From NCBI RefSeq assembly GCF_047314965.1, contig NZ_JBLBVK010000054.1, positions 124,001-188,000 of the forward strand: DNA of 64,000 bases, written 5' to 3'. Position 1 is the stretch's first letter. Every line of letters starts with the position of its first letter. Positions 25,895-34,545 of this stretch are shown in pieces. The notes under the pieces are model-generated. The model was given only the letters and a program-made list of their open reading frames with translations, had not been told where the DNA came from and ran no database searches. Position numbers and translations under genes: made by a program. Source of the stretch: JAVJUV01 sp047314965 (GTDB lineage Bacteria; Pseudomonadota; Alphaproteobacteria; Rhodobacterales; Rhodobacteraceae).

Positions 25895-27289
25895 ATGAGC
25901 ACAAAGAAACTCTATGCAGGCGCGAAGCTTCGCGAGACTCGCACCAGACTCGGGCTGACGCAAAAAGCCTTTGCCGAACGGCTAGGAGTATCTCTGCCCT
26001 ATCTGAACCAGATGGAAAACAATCACCGGCCGGTTTCGTCGGCTGTCATTCTGGCACTCGTTCAAGAGTTCGATTTTGATGTCAGCGAATTGGCGGTTGG
26101 CGACGGAGAACGCATGGTCAGCGACCTGCGCGAGGCACTGGCTGACCCGATATTCAGAGACGCAGTGCCGCCTGTTGTAGATCTCAGGCTGGTCGCATCT
26201 AATGCCCCAGCCCTTGCTCGAGCATTTCTTGCTCTCCACCGCGCTTATCTTCAGGCGAACGAGCGCCTTGCATCGCTTGATGAAGCTTTGGGTCAGTCGG
26301 ACGTAAGGCCGGGTGCATCGCCGTGGGATGAGGTGCGTGACTTCTTCCATTACTGCGACAATTACATCGACGCCGTCGATAAGGCCGCCGAGCGATTTGC
26401 AGGTGATCGCGGCGCTGACGAAGCCATACGCGCAGCGTTTGAAGCACACGGAATCGAAATGCGTGACACAGAAGATGAAAAGGTCATTCGTCGCTTCGAC
26501 CCAGCCAAAAAGACATTGTGGCTGTCTTCGCGAGCAGCGGAGCCCACAAGACGTTTCCAGGCCCTTTTGCAGATAGCGCTTCTGACCCAGAACGACCTGA
26601 TCGAGGCGACACTAGACCTCGCCAGATTCCAGACAGAGACAGCCCGGGACATTGCGAAAATCGGACTGGCGAACTACTTCGCTGGAGCCTCGTTAATGCC
26701 CTACGCACGCTTCCTGACTGCAGCTCGGACGTCCAGGCACGACCTGGAGCGCCTTGCCAGGCAATTTGGTGCATCACTGGAGCAGGTCGCACACCGGCTA
26801 TCCACCCTGCAAAGACCCGGGAATAAAGGTGTACCCTTCTTTTTCGTTCGCGTCGATCAGGCAGGCACGATCACCAAAAGGCACTCGGCAACTCGACTGC
26901 AGTTCGCGAGATACGGTGGCGCATGCCCGCTGTGGAACGTCCACAGGGCATTCGAGACACCTGGGCAATTTCTTCGGCAACTTGCCGAAACACCGGACGG
27001 GGTTCGCTACTTTTGCCTCGCCCGCGAAGTTTCGACGGGTGGCGGCGCATTCCGAGCACCTGTTCGTCGCTTTGCGATCGCCTTGGGTTGCGAAGTCACT
27101 CACGCGCCTGAGGTCGTTTATTCGGACGGCCTCGACCTTACAGATGCTGCGGCCTTTGAGCCGATCGGGATTTCGTGTAGGATTTGTGAACGTCAAGATT
27201 GTCATCAGAGATCGGTGCCGCCATTGGAAAGCCACCTTTCGGTTGATCCCGACAGGCGCGAGATCCTGCCCTATGAGGTTGCTGGATAG
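25895..27289 (+). CDS. pccR: short-chain fatty acyl-CoA regulator (ScfR family), PccR-like
   Basis: 464 residues. An XRE helix-turn-helix (about 8-65: LRETRTRLGLTQKAFAERLGVSLPYLNQMENNHRPVS) is followed by a long ScfR-type domain (IrrE/DUF955-like part with RRFQALLQIALLTQ, lacking the HExxH zinc motif, then DUF2083). A Cys-rich end, GISCRICERQDCHQRSVPP, is typical of this regulator group. ScfR proteins bind acyl-CoAs; PccR of Rhodobacter sphaeroides activates propionyl-CoA carboxylase genes. I chose ATG 25895 (GGAG 7 nt upstream) over the TTG at 25856, which would place the operator inside the gene. Confidence 0.88.
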   Translation: MSTKKLYAGAKLRETRTRLGLTQKAFAERLGVSLPYLNQMENNHRPVSSAVILALVQEFDFDVSELAVGDGERMVSDLREALADPIFRDAVPPVVDLRLVASNAPALARAFLALHRAYLQANERLASLDEALGQSDVRPGASPWDEVRDFFHYCDNYIDAVDKAAERFAGDRGADEAIRAAFEAHGIEMRDTEDEKVIRRFDPAKKTLWLSSRAAEPTRRFQALLQIALLTQNDLIEATLDLARFQTETARDIAKIGLANYFAGASLMPYARFLTAARTSRHDLERLARQFGASLEQVAHRLSTLQRPGNKGVPFFFVRVDQAGTITKRHSATRLQFARYGGACPLWNVHRAFETPGQFLRQLAETPDGVRYFCLAREVSTGGGAFRAPVRRFAIALGCEVTHAPEVVYSDGLDLTDAAAFEPIGISCRICERQDCHQRSVPPLESHLSVDPDRREILPYEVAG

Positions 27290-27301
27290 ATGCTGTAATC
27301 A

Positions 27302-28066
27302 GTGCTCGTGATACTCTCCACCAGCTATTTCGCGTGGTATCTAGAGCATTTCGAAATGGCGATGATCTACCCCTTTGATGCCACCTACATGACACCCGAC
27401 GTCTCCGGAGAACCTCGCTTGAAAGAGACCCGTCTCAAGACCGAAGACAACGAAGCACTAATCGTCTGGCGAGCCCCGGCCGCCGAGGGACAACCAACCC
27501 TGAATTACTTCCCCGGCAACGCAGGAGGCCTTAAGGACAGAGTCGAACGTTTTGGCGATCTTCTTGATCGTGGCTATGGCTTGACCACTTTGGCTTATCG
27601 CGGCTCCGGCGGTTCTTCCGGACAACCCAACGAAAACTTGCTCATCTTGGACGCCAAGGCATTGGCGCTGATGGAAAAGGACCGACCACTCATACTCTAC
27701 GGAGAGAGCCTTAGAACTGCGGTTGCGATCGAGCTCGCCGCTGCGGGCATAGGCGATGCCCTGGTGCTCGAAGCACCTTTCACCACTCTTTCCCAGTTGG
27801 CCGCAAGCCAGTACCCTGACGAAGAACTTGACCATCTACTAACGCAGCGGTGGCAAAGCATCGAACTTATCCCGCAAGTTCAACAGCCACTTCTCGTGAT
27901 CCACGGTACTCATGATCGTATTGTTCCCATTTCCATGGGATTGGAAATCTGCCAAGGCGCTGGCTCCCAAGAAAAACAGTTCGTCGAAGTTAATGGCCGC
28001 GGCCACAATGGTCTCTGGACACCTAGGGTTCTGGATGCGTTGTTCGTTTTCGTCGAAGCGCGTTAA
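27302..28066 (+). CDS. alpha/beta hydrolase with an altered nucleophile elbow
   Basis: 254 residues, GTG start 12 nt after pccR. An N-terminal hydrophobic stretch (VILSTSYFAWYL) suggests a membrane anchor. PGNAGG (oxyanion region), LAYRGSGGSSG, HGTHDRIVP (Asp) and NGRGHNGLW (His) are ABHD12/13-like hydrolase motifs. The nucleophile motif reads GESLR (134-138) instead of GxSxG, the last Gly being Arg, which would narrow the elbow turn; activity is therefore uncertain. It overlaps the next, convergent gene by 4 nt. Confidence 0.75.
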   Translation: MLVILSTSYFAWYLEHFEMAMIYPFDATYMTPDVSGEPRLKETRLKTEDNEALIVWRAPAAEGQPTLNYFPGNAGGLKDRVERFGDLLDRGYGLTTLAYRGSGGSSGQPNENLLILDAKALALMEKDRPLILYGESLRTAVAIELAAAGIGDALVLEAPFTTLSQLAASQYPDEELDHLLTQRWQSIELIPQVQQPLLVIHGTHDRIVPISMGLEICQGAGSQEKQFVEVNGRGHNGLWTPRVLDALFVFVEAR

Positions 28067-28812
28067 ACCGCTTTCACCGTCACATCTTCGATTGCTTGCT
28101 CGATCATCGACAAGCAATCCGGATCGGAAAATCGGTGATCTGCGCCCTTGACTAATGTCAGATTCAGATCGTCGCCTTCGGCATGCTCTAGAAGGCGCAA
28201 AGCGACTGAGACATCGACGTCCATGTCCGCAGTTCCATGTAACATTCGAACTGGGAACGGCAGCGATAACGGCGATCGCAAGACCAATTGCTTTCGTCCT
28301 TCTTCGATCAGTCGTCGCGTAAAGATGTACGGCTCTTCCGAGTATGCCGAGGGCATCTCAATCTGTCCTTCACTCAACAAGCGCTGTTTCTGATGGTCGT
28401 TTAGTGAGGCCCAAAACGCGTCCTCCGTGAAGTCCGGAGCGGCTGCAATTGTGACAAGCCCTGCAACCTTTTTGGGCATCTCTCTTGCGATCAGCAAGGA
28501 GATCCAGCCTCCCATCGATGATCCAACCAATATTTGCGGCCCTTCGGTGAGGTTAGCTATGATTGCCGCCGCATCCTCTGCCCAATCGCCTATGCATCCA
28601 TCCAGAAAATCACCTGACGACTGACCATGACCCGAATAGTCGAAACGAAGGTATGCCCGCCCGCCTCTTTCTGCCCAGGTCTCAAGGTGTAGTGCCTTGA
28701 TTCCCTCCTTGTCCGATCGAAAGCCGCCGAGAAACACGACACCGGGCCCGCTACCAAAGATCTGGTTGTAGGCAAGTTTCCGGATACCGCTGTGTTGAAA
28801 ACTCCGAGTCAT
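28063..28812 (-). CDS. alpha/beta hydrolase, ABHD10/palmitoyl-thioesterase-like
   Basis: 249 residues with a complete triad pattern: LGGFRSDKEGIKA (oxyanion), RFDYSGHGQSSGDF, the nucleophile elbow GSSMGGW (Ser 99), an acid in HGTADMDV and a C-terminal histidine in KGADHRFS. The GFRSDKEG start and overall order resemble ABHD10-type thioesterases/carboxylesterases that act on acyl thioesters. No signal peptide, so cytosolic. AAGGCGA lies before the ATG. Transcribed away from thrS and convergent with the preceding hydrolase. Confidence 0.8.
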   Translation of the reverse strand: MTRSFQHSGIRKLAYNQIFGSGPGVVFLGGFRSDKEGIKALHLETWAERGGRAYLRFDYSGHGQSSGDFLDGCIGDWAEDAAAIIANLTEGPQILVGSSMGGWISLLIAREMPKKVAGLVTIAAAPDFTEDAFWASLNDHQKQRLLSEGQIEMPSAYSEEPYIFTRRLIEEGRKQLVLRSPLSLPFPVRMLHGTADMDVDVSVALRLLEHAEGDDLNLTLVKGADHRFSDPDCLSMIEQAIEDVTVKAV

Positions 28813-28918
28813 TTCGCCTTTCCGCTTCTCAGGATCAGGCTAGACAATCTTCTGGCATTGGCAATGTCTCCAAGGCCATAGAATACAACCGAAATTACAT
28901 GGCAAAAGGCAACCGCCG

Positions 28919-28947
28919 TTGACTTCTCCCAGAAGCGCTGCCACATC
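28919..28947 (+). promoter_or_regulatory. possible housekeeping promoter of thrS
   Basis: TTGACT (28919-28924) followed by 17 bases and CACATC (28942-28947). The -35 is good and the -10 weak, which is common for alphaproteobacterial sigma-70 promoters. It would give a leader of about 60 nt before the thrS ATG. No T-box or thrS-like operator structure was recognised in the ~200-bp region. Confidence 0.3.
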
Positions 28948-29012
28948 CGACAACCAAATCAAACCCGCAACCGGGCGTTCCGTGGGCGCCAAATCGACGA
29001 GGAGCACGGCTC

Positions 29013-30962
29013 ATGGCCGACATTTCCCTGACATTTCCTGATGGCAACTCCCGCCAGTACCCCGCTGGCGTGACCGCATCCGACGTGGCCAATGATATCT
29101 CGACCTCTCTTGGAAAAAAGGCAATCAGCGCGACCGTCGACGGTCAGCATTGGGATCTTTCCTGGCCCATTGATCGCGATGCCGCGATTTCCATTCATAC
29201 CATGCAGGACGACAATCAGGCTCTGGAACTGATCCGCCATGACCTTGCGCATATCATGGCGCGCGCGGTTCAGGAAATCTGGCCGGACGTCAAGGTTACG
29301 ATAGGTCCGGTCATTGAAAATGGCTGGTATTATGATTTCGACAGACAAGAACCCTTTACGCCGGATGATCTGAGCCGCATCGAGACCCGGATGAAGGAAA
29401 TCATCAACTCCAGAGAACCGGTTCGAACCGAAGTCTGGGACCGCGCCCGCGCTATTTCGCATTATGAGGCAAGCGGCGAACCCTACAAAGTCGAGTTGGT
29501 CCATGCGATCCCGGACGATGGTCAGCCGATCCGGATGTATTGGCATGGACACTGGCAGGATCTCTGCCGCGGGCCTCACCTGCAACACACGGGGCAAGTG
29601 CCAGCCGACGCCTTCAAGTTGATGCGTGTGTCCGGAGCATACTGGCGCGGGGACTCCAAGAATGCCCAACTACAGCGCATTTACGGCGTGGCCTTCCGCA
29701 ACCGCGACGACCTTAAGGCATACCTGACGTTTCTTGAGGAAGCAGAGAAGCGAGATCACCGCAGGCTCGGCCGCGAAATGGATCTCTTCCATATGCAAGA
29801 GGAAGCGCCTGGCCAGGTGTTTTGGCACCCGAACGGCTGGACAGTCTACACGACTCTACAGGACTACATGCGACGGCGCCAGCGAGCGGGCGGCTATGTC
29901 GAGGTGAACACCCCACAGGTGGTTGATCGCAAACTCTGGGAGGCTTCTGGTCATTGGGAAAAGTACCAGGAGCACATGTTTATTGTCGAAGTCGACGAAG
30001 AGCATGCCCGCGAGAAAGCCATCAATGCTCTAAAGCCGATGAACTGCCCTTGCCACGTTCAGATATTTAATCAGGGGATCAAATCATACCGTGATCTGCC
30101 GCTGCGCATGGCCGAGTTCGGATCGTGTGCCCGCTACGAGCCCTCCGGCGCGCTTCACGGGCTGATGCGCGTGCGCGGTTTCACTCAGGACGATGGGCAT
30201 ATCTTCTGCCGAGAAGACCAGATCGAAAATGAAACGGCACGGTTTATCGAGTTTCTCTCGACAATCTATCGGGACCTTGGCTTTCCGGACTTCAAGGTGA
30301 AGTTCTCGGATCGTCCGGAGCTTAGGGCCGGGTCCGACGAGATCTGGGACAAGGCCGAAACGGCTCTCCTTGCAGCGACCCGAGCGGCGGGAATTGAACC
30401 TGAGTTGAATCCCGGTGAAGGCGCCTTCTACGGGCCTAAACTCGAGTTTGTGCTGACCGATGCGATTGGTCGGGACTGGCAGTGCGGCACGCACCAAGTA
30501 GATTTCGTTGTCCCGGATAGACTGGATGCCAACTACATCGGCGAAGATGGCGCCAAGCACCGACCGGTCATGCTTCATCGGGCCACATTGGGCAGCTTCG
30601 AGCGCTTTATAGGCATCCTCATCGAGGAGCACGCTGGCAAGCTCCCGTTCTGGCTTGCTCCACGCCAAGTTGTGGTGGCCTCGATTGTCTCAAATGCAGA
30701 TCCGTTTGTTAAGGAGATCGTGGAACGGCTTCGACAGGTGGGCGTTCGGGCTGAAGCCGATATCCGTAACGAGAAGATCAACTACAAGATTCGGGAACAC
30801 TCAGTTGGCAAGGTGCCAGTCATCCTTGCTATTGGGCAACGAGAGGTCGAAGAGCGCACGGTAACGGTCAGAAGACTCGGTGAGAAACAAACCTCGGTCG
30901 AGCCTTTGGATAAGATCATCGAAGAGCTTCGTGCCCAAGGCATGCCGCCAGACCTGGAATGA
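29013..30962 (+). CDS. thrS: threonyl-tRNA synthetase
   Basis: 649 residues. Order: TGS domain (1-60: DISLTFPDGNSRQYPAGVTASDVA), editing domain (about 65-225, with HDLAHIMARAVQEIWPD and MYWHGHWQDLCRGPHL), class II catalytic core (about 245-540; motif 1 RRRQRAGGYVEVNTPQ, zinc ligand Cys in PMNCPCHVQIFNQ, motif 3 LHRATLGSFERFIGIL) and the anticodon-binding domain (AEADIRNEKINYKIREHSV). It attaches threonine to tRNA-Thr. Full length and intact. The 3' side leads into a long gap. Confidence 0.97.
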   Translation: MADISLTFPDGNSRQYPAGVTASDVANDISTSLGKKAISATVDGQHWDLSWPIDRDAAISIHTMQDDNQALELIRHDLAHIMARAVQEIWPDVKVTIGPVIENGWYYDFDRQEPFTPDDLSRIETRMKEIINSREPVRTEVWDRARAISHYEASGEPYKVELVHAIPDDGQPIRMYWHGHWQDLCRGPHLQHTGQVPADAFKLMRVSGAYWRGDSKNAQLQRIYGVAFRNRDDLKAYLTFLEEAEKRDHRRLGREMDLFHMQEEAPGQVFWHPNGWTVYTTLQDYMRRRQRAGGYVEVNTPQVVDRKLWEASGHWEKYQEHMFIVEVDEEHAREKAINALKPMNCPCHVQIFNQGIKSYRDLPLRMAEFGSCARYEPSGALHGLMRVRGFTQDDGHIFCREDQIENETARFIEFLSTIYRDLGFPDFKVKFSDRPELRAGSDEIWDKAETALLAATRAAGIEPELNPGEGAFYGPKLEFVLTDAIGRDWQCGTHQVDFVVPDRLDANYIGEDGAKHRPVMLHRATLGSFERFIGILIEEHAGKLPFWLAPRQVVVASIVSNADPFVKEIVERLRQVGVRAEADIRNEKINYKIREHSVGKVPVILAIGQREVEERTVTVRRLGEKQTSVEPLDKIIEELRAQGMPPDLE

Positions 30963-31606
30963 GGCCTGCCGATCCGACCGCCAATGCACGTCATGGCCGA
31001 AAGCTGCCAAGGGACGGTGCGAGGCGGCCCGTGGTTTGTTTCCGCCTGGCATTCCAAAGCCGGCCACTGCTTACCATTGAGGCTTTGCAGCACGCAGCTT
31101 CCACCAAATGCTATGACACTGTCCGTCTGTCCGATCGTCTCTTTCCCACCAACGGCGACCAAAAGACCAAGGCACTTCGACAAATTCACGTTCATTTAGT
31201 GAATATGCCGAGCGACCACTGAGCTGTCGATTTCTCCGACCCGCAATGTGTCGATCTGTATCCCATCAATATCATGTTTGCTCAGACATTCCCAATCCGA
31301 GGACACGATGCCGAAGTCATCAATTGCCCCCACTGATTGAATTGTTACTGTCATTGCCCCTAGTCACGACGGGCTATGGCTTCAATTTTGAAATCCCAGC
31401 ACGCGATGAATAAGCATATAAATTCAAATACTTACACTGAGAACCGCATCACTTTTCGGCAGTCGAGCAAAGCCGAGCTGTGTTTCAGGTTCTAACGAGA
31501 TCGTCAAACACGCAGCCGTGAGTGGCAATTGATCGCAAGACAGATTTTCTTTGCCGTGTCGCCGATGCGGCGCGTTAGTCAATATGAACCTAAGGAACCT
31601 ATTCCG
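30963..31606. other. 644-bp gap between thrS and the bufferin operon
   Basis: No recognised gene. The only notable frames are on the minus strand: 31196-31354 (52 residues, MTVTIQSVGAIDDFG..., acidic, ending ARHIH), directly followed with no spacer by a frame starting at 31195 (MNVNLSKCLGLLVAVGG...) that runs into the end of thrS. Neither has a good ribosome site or a known relative, so they may be remnants of an inserted gene. The right part (31360-31606) is AT-richer and should hold the bufA1 promoter; I could not define it. Confidence 0.35.
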
Positions 31607-31915
31607 ATGTCGAACACAACCAAAACCCTTGCCGTTGCTGGCGCTCTTGCCGCTGCTTTGACCGCTTCCCTCTCTGCCCCTGCTCATGCTCAAGCGAAGG
31701 AGAAGTGCTATGGCGTCTCTCTGGCTGGCAAGAACGATTGCGCTGCGGGACCGGGCACGACCTGCGCCGGCACCTCGACTGTGGACTACCAAGGCAACGC
31801 TTGGACGCTGGTCGACGCCGGAACGTGCGCCGAGATCGAACTTCCCGCCATGGCGGATGGCACGTCTCGTATGGGTTCGCTTGAAGCACTCGATCGTGAC
31901 CTGCCCCAAGGCTGA
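31607..31915 (+). CDS. bufA1: BufA1-type bufferin precursor (DUF2282)
   Basis: 102 residues from ATG 31607 with AAGGA 10-15 nt upstream. A Sec signal peptide (cleavage near AHAQ, residues 26-29) precedes a short mature peptide with four cysteines, C34, C45, C53 and C74, in the DUF2282 pattern EKCYGVSLAGKNDC...TTC...GTC. Known members (BufA1 of Caulobacter, GigP of Cupriavidus) are ribosomally made peptides whose cysteines are modified by the MNIO enzyme encoded next door and which bind copper in the periplasm. The metal served here is inferred. The last ~25 residues are variable. Confidence 0.88.
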   Translation: MSNTTKTLAVAGALAAALTASLSAPAHAQAKEKCYGVSLAGKNDCAAGPGTTCAGTSTVDYQGNAWTLVDAGTCAEIELPAMADGTSRMGSLEALDRDLPQG

Positions 31916-31948
31916 TCACACATGATTTCAAAGCGCACTCCTTGCAAA

Positions 31949-31962
31949 AGGGGGGCGCCCCT
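31949..31962 (+). repeat. GC-rich hairpin between bufA1 and bufB
   Basis: AGGGG-GGCG-CCCCT, containing the 10-bp palindrome GGGGCGCCCC (31952-31961), in the 68-nt spacer after the precursor gene. No T-run follows on the plus strand. It could set differential expression (abundant precursor, less enzyme) by attenuation or RNA processing. Confidence 0.45.
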
Positions 31963-31983
31963 CAAAAAGCCGGACTCCCAAAA

Positions 31984-32844
31984 ATGCTCGACGGACATCT
32001 TCATAAATTTCAAAGTCTGCCTGCGGCATCCGGGGTCGGATACAAATCCCAGCATTTCTCCCAGATTCTGGAAGAGACCGGATCCGTTGCCTGGCTTGAA
32101 ATCCATGCTGAGAATTATATGGGCGACGGTGGACGTCCTCTGGCCCAGTTGCGCTGTTTGGCTGAGCGGTTTCCGTTTTCTGTTCACGGGGTCGGTCTAT
32201 CGATCGGCGGAGAAGTACGTCTTGATCGCGAACATCTTCTGCGCGTGAAAAAGCTGTGTGAATGGCTGGGTCCCGCAAGCTTTTCAGAGCACCTGGCTTG
32301 GTCGACCCATGACGGCGCATTTCTGAATGATCTCCTCCCATTGCCTTATACCAGCTCAACCCTGTCCCGCGTCGTCGATCACATCAATGAGGTTCAGGGA
32401 ACACTTGATCGCCGAATGCTTCTTGAGAACCCGTCGTCGTATTTGGCGTTCTCCGAAAGCACCATGAGCGAACCGGAGTTCTTGCATGAAATTGCCCAGC
32501 GCACCGGATGCGGGTTACTGCTGGACGTGAACAATGTGTTCGTCAGCGCAACGAACCTGGGAAGCGATCCAGTTTCATACATCGATGCTTTCCCGCTTGA
32601 GTTGGTCGGCGAAATTCACCTTGGCGGACATGACGAGGACGAGGACGATTTTGGAGCTCCCCTCCTGATCGACAGCCACGGACGCGAGGTCGCCGACCCT
32701 GTCTGGTCGCTTTATGACTACACGGTCGGTAAGGCGGGTCCGCGACCAACCCTGATCGAGTGGGACAATGATGTGCCAGACTGGTCAACCCTTGAAGCTG
32801 AGGCGGCACGTGCTGCCGTACTGCTGGAGCGGGTTGCTGCATGA
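31984..32844 (+). CDS. bufB: MNIO-family peptide-modifying enzyme BufB (DUF692)
   Basis: 286 residues from ATG 31984; an in-frame TTG at 31942 would start inside the hairpin region and adds no conserved sequence. TIM-barrel DUF692 signature with candidate iron ligands throughout: EIHAEN (39-44), VHG (H68), SEH (H103), LLENP (E148), LLDVNN (D181), EIHLGGH (H212), D230 in IDSHG, and EWDND (259-263). DUF692 multinuclear iron enzymes oxidise precursor cysteines to oxazolone/thioamide or thiooxazole groups, here presumably on BufA1. Cytosolic. Its stop overlaps bufC (ATGA). Confidence 0.9.
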   Translation: MLDGHLHKFQSLPAASGVGYKSQHFSQILEETGSVAWLEIHAENYMGDGGRPLAQLRCLAERFPFSVHGVGLSIGGEVRLDREHLLRVKKLCEWLGPASFSEHLAWSTHDGAFLNDLLPLPYTSSTLSRVVDHINEVQGTLDRRMLLENPSSYLAFSESTMSEPEFLHEIAQRTGCGLLLDVNNVFVSATNLGSDPVSYIDAFPLELVGEIHLGGHDEDEDDFGAPLLIDSHGREVADPVWSLYDYTVGKAGPRPTLIEWDNDVPDWSTLEAEAARAAVLLERVAA

Positions 32845-33590
32845 TTGTCGACCAAACCGATTTCGCTACCGCGCTTCTCGATCCCCTTGCGAAACGTCCG
32901 CTTGGATTAATCGACGGCGCGCAGCGCCCTGCGGGCCGGCGCTTCGATGTCTACCGCAACAACGTGGCTGCCTCGCTGACCGAAGCGCTGGAAACGGCAT
33001 TCCCAGCTCTGACCAAACTCGTTGGAGAGCAGAATTTTCGTGCACTTTCCGGTGTGTATCTTCGTGAGCATCCACCGTCATCGCCGGTGATGATGTTCTA
33101 CGGTGAACACATGCCGAATTTCCTTTCCACGTTCCAACCGACCTCGAGCATCGGATACTTGCCGGATGTGGCACGGTTGGAGCTCGCGATGCGCGAGAGC
33201 TATCACGCTGCAGATTTTCAACCTATCGATCCCAAAATCTTACAAGGCATCCAACCAGAGACTCTTATGGCGTCGAAACTTGGGCTGGCACCTTCGTTGC
33301 GGCTGATCCGATCTCTCTGGCCGCTTCATTCAATCTGGCGTTTCAATATGGTTGAGGGGTCACCGAAACCCACCATGGTAGCGCAGGACGTCGCTGTACT
33401 TCGGGTCGACATGGATCCTGAGCCTCATCTTCTTCCAAAAGGTGGCGGGAGATTTCTCGAAGCTGTTCTGAACGGTCGGCCACTTGGGGAAGCCTATGAC
33501 GCGGCAAGCGTCGAAATTCCTGACTTCGACCTATCGAAAACGCTGGCAATTTTGCTGAGCGCCGAGGCGCTCACTTCCATCGGAGACTGA
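32841..33590 (+). CDS. bufC: BufC-type MNIO partner protein (DUF2063)
   Basis: 249 residues. The N-terminal half has the DUF2063 pattern (FATALLDPLAKRPLGL, RRFDVYRNNVAASLTEALETAFPAL, LREHPPSSPVMMFYGEHMPNFL) and a C-terminal winged-helix-like part with VLNGRPLGEAYDAA. In related systems the partner recruits the leader peptide of the precursor to the MNIO enzyme. Older annotation calls it a putative DNA-binding protein; the operon context argues for the partner role. Coupled to bufB by ATGA and 3 nt from the DoxX gene. Confidence 0.88.
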   Translation: MIVDQTDFATALLDPLAKRPLGLIDGAQRPAGRRFDVYRNNVAASLTEALETAFPALTKLVGEQNFRALSGVYLREHPPSSPVMMFYGEHMPNFLSTFQPTSSIGYLPDVARLELAMRESYHAADFQPIDPKILQGIQPETLMASKLGLAPSLRLIRSLWPLHSIWRFNMVEGSPKPTMVAQDVAVLRVDMDPEPHLLPKGGGRFLEAVLNGRPLGEAYDAASVEIPDFDLSKTLAILLSAEALTSIGD

Positions 33591-33593
33591 CAC

Positions 33594-34184
33594 ATGATCC
33601 GCGCATTTTCATCAATCCATGATGCGGTTTTCAGCAACATTGAACGCGCCACAGTCCCTGTCATGACAACTTTGGCGCGCTTTCTTTTCGCAGCCATATT
33701 GTCTGTCTATTACTGGAATTCAGGCCTCACGAAGCTGGGCGAAGGATTTTGGGGCTTCATTTTCCCTTCCGACGGAGCCTACATTCAAATCTTTCCTAAG
33801 GCTGTGGAAGCCGCTGGGTATGACTTTTCGCAGTTGGGCGTGTTCCACTGGCTCGTCGTAGTGGCGGGGACATGGGCCGAATTCCTCCTCCCTCTGGCAA
33901 TCACGATTGGCCTTTTCACTCGTCTCGCCGCGCTTGGCATGATCGGGTTCATAGCTGTGCAGACATTGACCGACCTCTTTGGCCATGGCGGGATCGCACA
34001 CCAGGGCACGCTGGGAGCTTGGTTTGACCGCCTGCCAGACTCGATCGTTTTGGATCAACGCGCGTTCTGGGTGTTCGTGCTGCTCTACCTCGTCTTTCGG
34101 GGAGCAGGTCCCTTGTCTGCAGACCGCTTTCTCAGAAGTGGCTCTTCGGCTCATCAGGCCGCCCGGCAGCCAGCGCAAGGATAG
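33594..34184 (+). CDS. DoxX-family membrane protein of the bufferin operon
   Basis: 196 residues, four hydrophobic segments (about 22-40, 75-100, 105-125, 150-170) with the DoxX features RFLFAAILSVYYWNSGLTKL and VVAGTWAEFLLPLAITIGLFTRLAALGM. In gig/bufferin operons a DoxX gene is the regular fourth member (GigT/BufD-like) and is proposed to support redox or envelope functions. It begins 3 nt after bufC and its 3' end overlaps the convergent gene by 53 bp. Confidence 0.85.
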   Translation: MIRAFSSIHDAVFSNIERATVPVMTTLARFLFAAILSVYYWNSGLTKLGEGFWGFIFPSDGAYIQIFPKAVEAAGYDFSQLGVFHWLVVVAGTWAEFLLPLAITIGLFTRLAALGMIGFIAVQTLTDLFGHGGIAHQGTLGAWFDRLPDSIVLDQRAFWVFVLLYLVFRGAGPLSADRFLRSGSSAHQAARQPAQG

Positions 34185-34500
34185 CAGCAAGCCCGCACAT
34201 AGACACCGGGAAGATCGAAAAGAATCCAATACCGAAAGCCCAGTAAAGTCCACCCGCAGCAAGGGCTAGAGCCAACCCACCCCATAGCGCCCGGTACTTC
34301 GCCATGGCAGCCCCCGCGATTGCCAATAGCGGCGCAAGGACGCTCATGGCTCGGATTGCGTCGACATTCTTTGGCAACTCCGCCAGATCAGGCCACTCGC
34401 CCCATCGATACAGCGCCTCCGTGTAGCCGAAACTGACGATACCCATGAAAAGGGCCAGAAGGCCACCTATCAACCCAAGCGCTGCAGCTGCGTTTCGCAT
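34132..34500 (-). CDS. small four-helix membrane protein, hypothetical
   Basis: 122 residues with about four hydrophobic segments (ALGLIGGLLALFMGIVSFGY, MSVLAPLLAIAGAAM, YRALWGGLALALAAGGLYWAF, SIFPVSMCGLAAILALAAG). No charged or catalytic motif recognised; the short polar tail ends in DEPKSHF. Its 3' end overlaps that of the DoxX gene by 53 bp on the opposite strand. GGAGGTAAACCGT lies before the ATG. Function unknown. Confidence 0.65.
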   Translation of the reverse strand: MRNAAAALGLIGGLLALFMGIVSFGYTEALYRWGEWPDLAELPKNVDAIRAMSVLAPLLAIAGAAMAKYRALWGGLALALAAGGLYWAFGIGFFSIFPVSMCGLAAILALAAGRPDEPKSHF

Positions 34501-34545
34501 ACGGTTTACCTCCGATACGAACGAGAAATAGGAAACAACGAACCG

